The notes beneath the pieces are model-generated. The model did no database searches. It saw only the letters and a program-made list of their open reading frames with translations, and was not told the origin of the DNA. Shown here in pieces: positions 60,637-64,000 of a DNA stretch of 64,000 nt (positions are counted from its first letter, which is position 1; every line of letters starts with the position of its first letter). A program made the position numbers and the translations under genes. The stretch is from an uncultured Bacteroidales bacterium (lineage in GTDB: Bacteria; Bacteroidota; Bacteroidia; Bacteroidales; UBA932). The stretch lies in assembly GCA_949294195.1 (NCBI GenBank), contig CASFGK010000026.1:60718-124717 (forward strand), read 5' to 3'.

Positions 60637-61419
60637 ATGCGCGGAGCCGGAAAGACTCCTGCGCAAACCGGTGAACAAGGGTTATTCCGGTTGGTCTATC
60701 AAGCCCATGAAGTTTATAAAGCTGAAGTCCTAACTCACAGAAAATGTTACAGGCGCTTCATGCTTGACTTTATTCATTCGACGCAATACCACGATGCTAC
60801 TGACGCTTGGAGCAAGAATGAACATCAGAAGAATTATTGCATTGTTTCAGAGCTATTGGAAAACCATGAAAAGCTGGTATGCCAATACTTCAGTCAGTCC
60901 ACCTTAGACGAAACCCAAATTAAAAAATTGCTCGATACATTCAATACATCCGAACATCTCCAAACAAAATCCCGGATACAAAGTTTCCAAAACAGCCGTC
61001 AATCAGAACAGCCCCCTTTGCCAGATTCCTATGAGCCATTGATTGACAAAGACACAATCGGCCTCATTGTACAGCTTGTCAATGAGGTCGGCCTGTTTAT
61101 AGAACAACTGGATGTGAACGATGTCATCACCCGATATGAGAAAGCCATGTTAAATCCGGTCACATCGAAAAACAACACACGGTTGGTGTTGCTACTTGAC
61201 AAACTCGCCATGCACGACATCATACCGTATGACTGGCAATCGGTCATTGCCAAAAAGCAGCTTGTCAGAAGTTCTTCCGGTAAGAAATTTCTCAATCAGC
61301 ATGACCTATCCTCTACCCTTAACAGGATAAAGGACATACAACCGAGTATCTCTGAAAAGAAATTCTTCGCGACAATAGACCGGTACATAAAGCTAATCAA
61401 AGACAAAGAAATAGACTAA
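60637..61419 (+). CDS. Unknown element protein
   Basis: A 260-residue protein (ATG 60637; a TTG 12 bases earlier is possible). It begins MRGAGKTPAQTGEQGLF. The sequence is mostly helical and hydrophilic; residues about 130-250 hold IDKDTIGLIVQLVNEVGLFI, then LDKLAMHDIIPYDW and a Lys-rich tail. There is no signal peptide, no membrane segment and no motif I recognise. It lies between the duplicated-module gene and the repeat-rich gap that precedes the helix-turn-helix genes. Function unknown. Confidence 0.65.
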   Translation: MRGAGKTPAQTGEQGLFRLVYQAHEVYKAEVLTHRKCYRRFMLDFIHSTQYHDATDAWSKNEHQKNYCIVSELLENHEKLVCQYFSQSTLDETQIKKLLDTFNTSEHLQTKSRIQSFQNSRQSEQPPLPDSYEPLIDKDTIGLIVQLVNEVGLFIEQLDVNDVITRYEKAMLNPVTSKNNTRLVLLLDKLAMHDIIPYDWQSVIAKKQLVRSSSGKKFLNQHDLSSTLNRIKDIQPSISEKKFFATIDRYIKLIKDKEID

Positions 61420-61433
61420 AAGAAAGCAAATTT

Positions 61434-61480
61434 GTTGAGAGTCGTGTTGATAGAAACGTTGACACTCAACACTATCAACA
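61434..61480. repeat. GTTGA iterons with 12-base spacing and their inverse
   Basis: GTTGA occurs at 61434-61438, 61446-61450 and 61458-61462, exactly 12 bases apart, with TCAAC at 61466-61470 and 61475-61479. The larger inverted repeat TGTTGATAG (61445-61453) and CTATCAACA (61472-61480) encloses the inner GTTGA-CAC-TCAAC. This looks like a protein-binding array, possibly for the two helix-turn-helix proteins that follow or for replication. Confidence 0.65.
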
Positions 61481-61505
61481 TGCTCATCAGGAAGCTGTCC
61501 ATAAC

Positions 61506-61540
61506 TTTGCCCTCCGTAATCAATAACTGCGGAGGGCAAA
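61506..61540. repeat. Perfect 11-bp inverted repeat in the element
   Basis: TTTGCCCTCCG (61506-61516) and CGGAGGGCAAA (61530-61540), spacer 13. It precedes the first helix-turn-helix gene by 32 bases. It could end the upstream transcript (a T-rich stretch follows) or serve as an operator. Confidence 0.6.
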
Positions 61541-61572
61541 CCTTCTATTGTCAAATTTAATTTTAGCAATAA

Positions 61573-61977
61573 ATGAAACAACGAAGAACAAACAGTGGAA
61601 GCAGTCCAGTTTTCCGATATATCAGACAGATGGAAAACATGGTTTCCAAAATGACATCCGAGAAACCCATCGAACGTATCCAATCCTTGGAGCAGCGAAT
61701 CGGCGAAGTCGATAAAATTCCCAATATAGAGAATTTTGTCCGTCAGATAAAGGAGCGCATGTGGATTACCAAAGAAGTGCTGACCATTTCCGAGGCATCC
61801 GCCTATCTGGGGCTGTCAGAGAGCTACATCTACAAGCTGACCGCCTCCAAACAAATCCCCCATTACAAGCCCAACGGCAAACTCGTCTATTTCAACAGGA
61901 AAGAGTTGTGCGACTGGGCTTTGAGAAATCAAGTGAAACCCCATCAGGAAATGGCAATTAAAAACAACGTATTATGA
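61573..61977 (+). CDS. Helix-turn-helix protein (excisionase-like, first copy)
   Basis: A 134-residue protein. The C-terminal half is an HTH_17-type winged helix: LTISEASAYLGLSESYIYKL, then IPHYKPNGKLVYFNRKELCDWA. The N-terminal half is helical (residues 20-60). Small proteins of this kind act as excisionases or regulators in Bacteroides elements. It overlaps the second copy by four bases (ATGA), so the two are co-translated. Confidence 0.87.
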   Translation: MKQRRTNSGSSPVFRYIRQMENMVSKMTSEKPIERIQSLEQRIGEVDKIPNIENFVRQIKERMWITKEVLTISEASAYLGLSESYIYKLTASKQIPHYKPNGKLVYFNRKELCDWALRNQVKPHQEMAIKNNVL

Positions 61978-62432
61978 AAAAGAATGACATGGACATCATA
62001 CTATCCCGCATTGAAAGGCTAAGTGTCTTCATTGAGGGAAATACATTGGAGGGCTTTCAGAGGGAAATATTAAGAGTAGAGAACTACCTGCAACGTTTCG
62101 CCAAGCTGGACGAACTGCTGGCTCATCTGAAAAACGTGGAAAAGATAGCATATGCGGCAAAGGATTTTCTGAACATAGACGAAGTTGCAGCGTATCTGCA
62201 AGTATCCAAGAGCTTTGTCTATAAGCTGACATCCACCAAGGAACTTACCGTTTACAAGCCCAACGGCAAGAACATATTCGTACTCCGGGACGACCTGAAC
62301 GACTGGATAAGACGTAATCCATGTTTCTCCTACGAAGAAATCGACAAACAGGCCAATGTTATGTCGTATCGCCTTGAAAACAACAACAAACGTAAACGCA
62401 GAACAAGAAGAGATGGAAACGGAAAGATCTAA
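61974..62432 (+). CDS. Helix-turn-helix protein (excisionase-like, second copy)
   Basis: A 152-residue paralogue of the previous gene. Residues 60-115 hold the same winged helix: LNIDEVAAYLQVSKSFVYKL and LTVYKPNGKNIFVLRDDLNDWI. The tail is strongly basic (NNNKRKRRTRRDGNGK). It overlaps the previous gene by four bases and the next by 20 bases if ATG 62413 is used. The pair probably binds the repeats at 61434-61540 or an att site; inference. Confidence 0.87.
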   Translation: MKKNDMDIILSRIERLSVFIEGNTLEGFQREILRVENYLQRFAKLDELLAHLKNVEKIAYAAKDFLNIDEVAAYLQVSKSFVYKLTSTKELTVYKPNGKNIFVLRDDLNDWIRRNPCFSYEEIDKQANVMSYRLENNNKRKRRTRRDGNGKI

Positions 62433-63489
62433 TTTTATGTTTCCGGATACGCACAGAATAGACGAGGCGAAATACAAGTCGCTGCTGAAATATATCCGGC
62501 TCAATGTCACAGAACAATACGATTTCCCTCAAGAGATTGTCCAGATTGACGGTGTGACCATAGCCACATTAGGCAATTTCAGTGCATCCACGGGGAAACC
62601 TAAAAGCAAAAAGACCTTCAATGTAAGCGCCATAGTCGCATCGGCGCTTTCCGGAAGAGAGGTATTGAAATACAAAGCTGACTTGCCTCCGTGCAAGAAC
62701 CGTATCCTTTATATTGATACGGAACAGAGCAAATGCCACTGTCATAAGGTACTTCAAAGAATACTGAAACTGGCAGGTATGCCCATAGACCAGGAGAATG
62801 ACCGCATTGAGTTTTTTGTTCTCCGCGAATACACTCCCGACCAACGCAGGGACATCATCAAATGGGCCCTCCATGAAGAAAAAAATATCGGGCTGGTTAT
62901 CATAGATGGAATACGCGACTTAATCCATGACATCAACAGTCCAAGCGAGTCACTTGATATTATTAATGAGCTGATGAGATGGTCAAGCTATTACGAGCTT
63001 CACATCCATACGGTACTCCACCTGAATAAAGGAGATGACAATACCAGGGGGCATATCGGTACCGAATTGAATAATAAAGCTGAAACCATCTTGCAAATCT
63101 CCAAAAATATAGAAAACGGAAGAATCAGTGAAGTAAGAGCTATGCATATCAGGGATAAAGAGTTTGTACCATTTGCCTTTGAAATCGGAGAAGACTCGCT
63201 TCCCCATTTGGTAAAAGACTATCAATTTAAGATGAACAAGAAAGACAGGCTGTCTTCATACCTTGACATGACAGAACAGCTACACCGTTCTGCTTTGGAA
63301 GTCGCCTTTTCCGACAACACCTCATTTGGCTATCAGGCATTGCTTGACGCACTAAAAAAGGGATATGACAGCATCGGTTACACCAGAGGAAGAAATACCC
63401 TGGTCAATCTGTGTAAGTTCCTGATTCAACATAACGCGATACAAAAGAATGGCCGGGAATACCGTTACAACGAGAATTTCAGCATCTGA
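62413..63489 (+). CDS. RepA-like / AAA_25 ATPase of mobile element
   Basis: A 358-residue RecA-fold ATPase from ATG 62413 (ATG 62437 also possible). The Walker A is degenerate, STGKPKSKKTF, with Lys and Thr kept. Walker B is LVIIDGIRDLI, and the sensor segment is HIHTVLHLNKGD followed by RGHIGTELNNKA. The C-terminal part (residues 255 on) is a winged-helix-like domain. Members are hexameric helicases or plasmid replication proteins in Bacteroidota elements. The next gene is a primase, consistent with an autonomous replication module. Confidence 0.85.
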   Translation: METERSNFMFPDTHRIDEAKYKSLLKYIRLNVTEQYDFPQEIVQIDGVTIATLGNFSASTGKPKSKKTFNVSAIVASALSGREVLKYKADLPPCKNRILYIDTEQSKCHCHKVLQRILKLAGMPIDQENDRIEFFVLREYTPDQRRDIIKWALHEEKNIGLVIIDGIRDLIHDINSPSESLDIINELMRWSSYYELHIHTVLHLNKGDDNTRGHIGTELNNKAETILQISKNIENGRISEVRAMHIRDKEFVPFAFEIGEDSLPHLVKDYQFKMNKKDRLSSYLDMTEQLHRSALEVAFSDNTSFGYQALLDALKKGYDSIGYTRGRNTLVNLCKFLIQHNAIQKNGREYRYNENFSI

Positions 63490-63542
63490 GCCGTATCGGT
63501 TTAGTTTGCGGGTATATATAAAGAAACCATACTAAACACAGG

Positions 63543-64000
63543 ATGCACATGAACATATCGGAAGCGAAACAAATACGGATTGTGGACTACCTGCGACTTC
63601 TCGGCCATGAGCCGAAGAATGCGCGCGGGGGACAATACTGGTATCTTTCCCCTTTCAGGGAAGAAAAGACGCCGTCGTTCAAGGTGAACGACCGGCTCAA
63701 TGAATGGTATGACTTCGGGGCGGCTACCGGGGGCGACCTCGTGGAACTGGGAAAGCACCTGTACGGAACGGACAGTGTAAGCGAGGTGCTGGCCTGCATC
63801 GAACGGCACGCCGGAACCAATGAACTGCCGAGGGTTCGGCTTCCGGCGGTGATGCTCCGGCCGGTGGAAGCGGAAATGAAGGATATAAGGGTGGTGCCGC
63901 TACGACACCATGCGCTGCTGTCGTACCTCCATTCCCGGATGATCGATGCCGACATCGGAAAGATATTCTGCAAGGAAGTGCATTATGAGTTGCGCAAGCG
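63543..64000 (+). CDS. DNA primase-like protein, N-terminal part (3' end outside window)
   Basis: The frame begins at ATG 63543 (or ATG 63549) and stays open to the window end, 152 codons. The start SEAKQIRIVDYLRLLGHEP and then YWYLSPFREEKTPSFKVN, WYDFGAATGGDLVEL match the CHC2 zinc-finger fold of primases, but all zinc-binding Cys are replaced. This is typical of Toprim primases on Bacteroides elements. The Toprim domain is not reached. Composition is more GC-rich than the preceding genes, which suggests that this part has another origin. Confidence 0.83.
   Translation, partial: MHMNISEAKQIRIVDYLRLLGHEPKNARGGQYWYLSPFREEKTPSFKVNDRLNEWYDFGAATGGDLVELGKHLYGTDSVSEVLACIERHAGTNELPRVRLPAVMLRPVEAEMKDIRVVPLRHHALLSYLHSRMIDADIGKIFCKEVHYELRK

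Larger units (their letters stand above)
57631..64000 (+). mobile_element. Integrative element at the mnmE 3' end (left part only)
   Basis: A tyrosine integrase gene sits 228 bases after mnmE and reads the same way. It is followed by genes of mobile-element type: unknown proteins, two small helix-turn-helix proteins, a RepA-like ATPase and a primase. Codon use is more AT-rich than in the host genes up to 63489. The right end is outside the window, so length, attR and transfer genes are unknown. No mobilisation protein is visible yet. Confidence 0.8.

Noticed and set aside
60591-60674. A 27-codon plus-strand frame overlapping the 260-residue gene
   Set aside because: It begins upstream of the predicted transcription start at about 60617 and is too short to support.
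1-64000. CRISPR array, rRNA operon or known riboswitch
   Set aside because: No regular spacer-repeat pattern, no rRNA sequence and no recognised riboswitch core were seen on reading.

Overview
The window comes from a member of the Bacteroidota, order Bacteroidales. Supporting signs are Bacteroidota-type promoters (TTG, 19-20 bp, TAnnTTTG) ahead of several genes, weak Shine-Dalgarno sites, glutamine synthetase type III, an S46 dipeptidyl peptidase, an orphan fimbrillin-like lipoprotein, a Rho factor with a long glutamine-rich insertion, and a Bacteroides-type integrative element. Base composition and synteny fit a gut Bacteroidales; I cannot name genus or species.

Region by region. 1-6368: the 3' end of birA, then a minus-strand dnaA-pepD-rpe block and an amidase-MCE pair. 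6461-11733: a large LptD-like outer-membrane gene, rho, and a uracil-DNA glycosylase-fold gene coupled to rho. 11743-18232: tRNA-Cys with its own promoter and terminator, the GSIII / 3'-5' exonuclease / RlmI block, an aminotransferase and a CDF cation exporter. 18317-24803: an apparent six-gene operon beginning with pdxA and rnhA and continuing into surface-polysaccharide genes (glycosyltransferase, flippase, ferredoxin-like F420 hydrogenase beta family protein, pyruvyl transferase). 24902-26736: an acyltransferase and a Crp-like regulator. 26981-31359: a four-gene secreted or envelope module ending in a WG-repeat caspase-like protease. 31410-31652: a structured RNA resembling 6S RNA. 31951-39797: recG, a WYL regulator, an S9 peptidase, a porin-like barrel and a GSCFA protein. 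39833-42677: an ABC transporter with a YtrA-type GntR regulator and a clear operator. 42914-49657: an S46 peptidase (DPP11-like by one specificity residue) converging on carAB, whose leader holds an intrinsic terminator. 49948-56090: an orphan fimbrillin-like lipoprotein, an unannotated 58-residue gene, and sbcDC.

56221-64000: mnmE followed directly by an integrative element that runs off the right edge. The element carries a tyrosine integrase, a protein with an internally duplicated module, an unknown protein, two tandem helix-turn-helix proteins, a RepA-like ATPase and the start of a primase whose zinc finger has lost its cysteines. It has lower GC than the host genes up to about 63490, is richer in GC after that, and its non-coding gaps are dense in direct and inverted repeats.

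The most promising unexplained items are the caspase-WG operon (26981-31359), the 6S-like RNA beside it, the repeat-rich segments at 57669-57843 and 61434-61540 in the element, the carA leader terminator, and the 58-residue gene with its own promoter and terminator.
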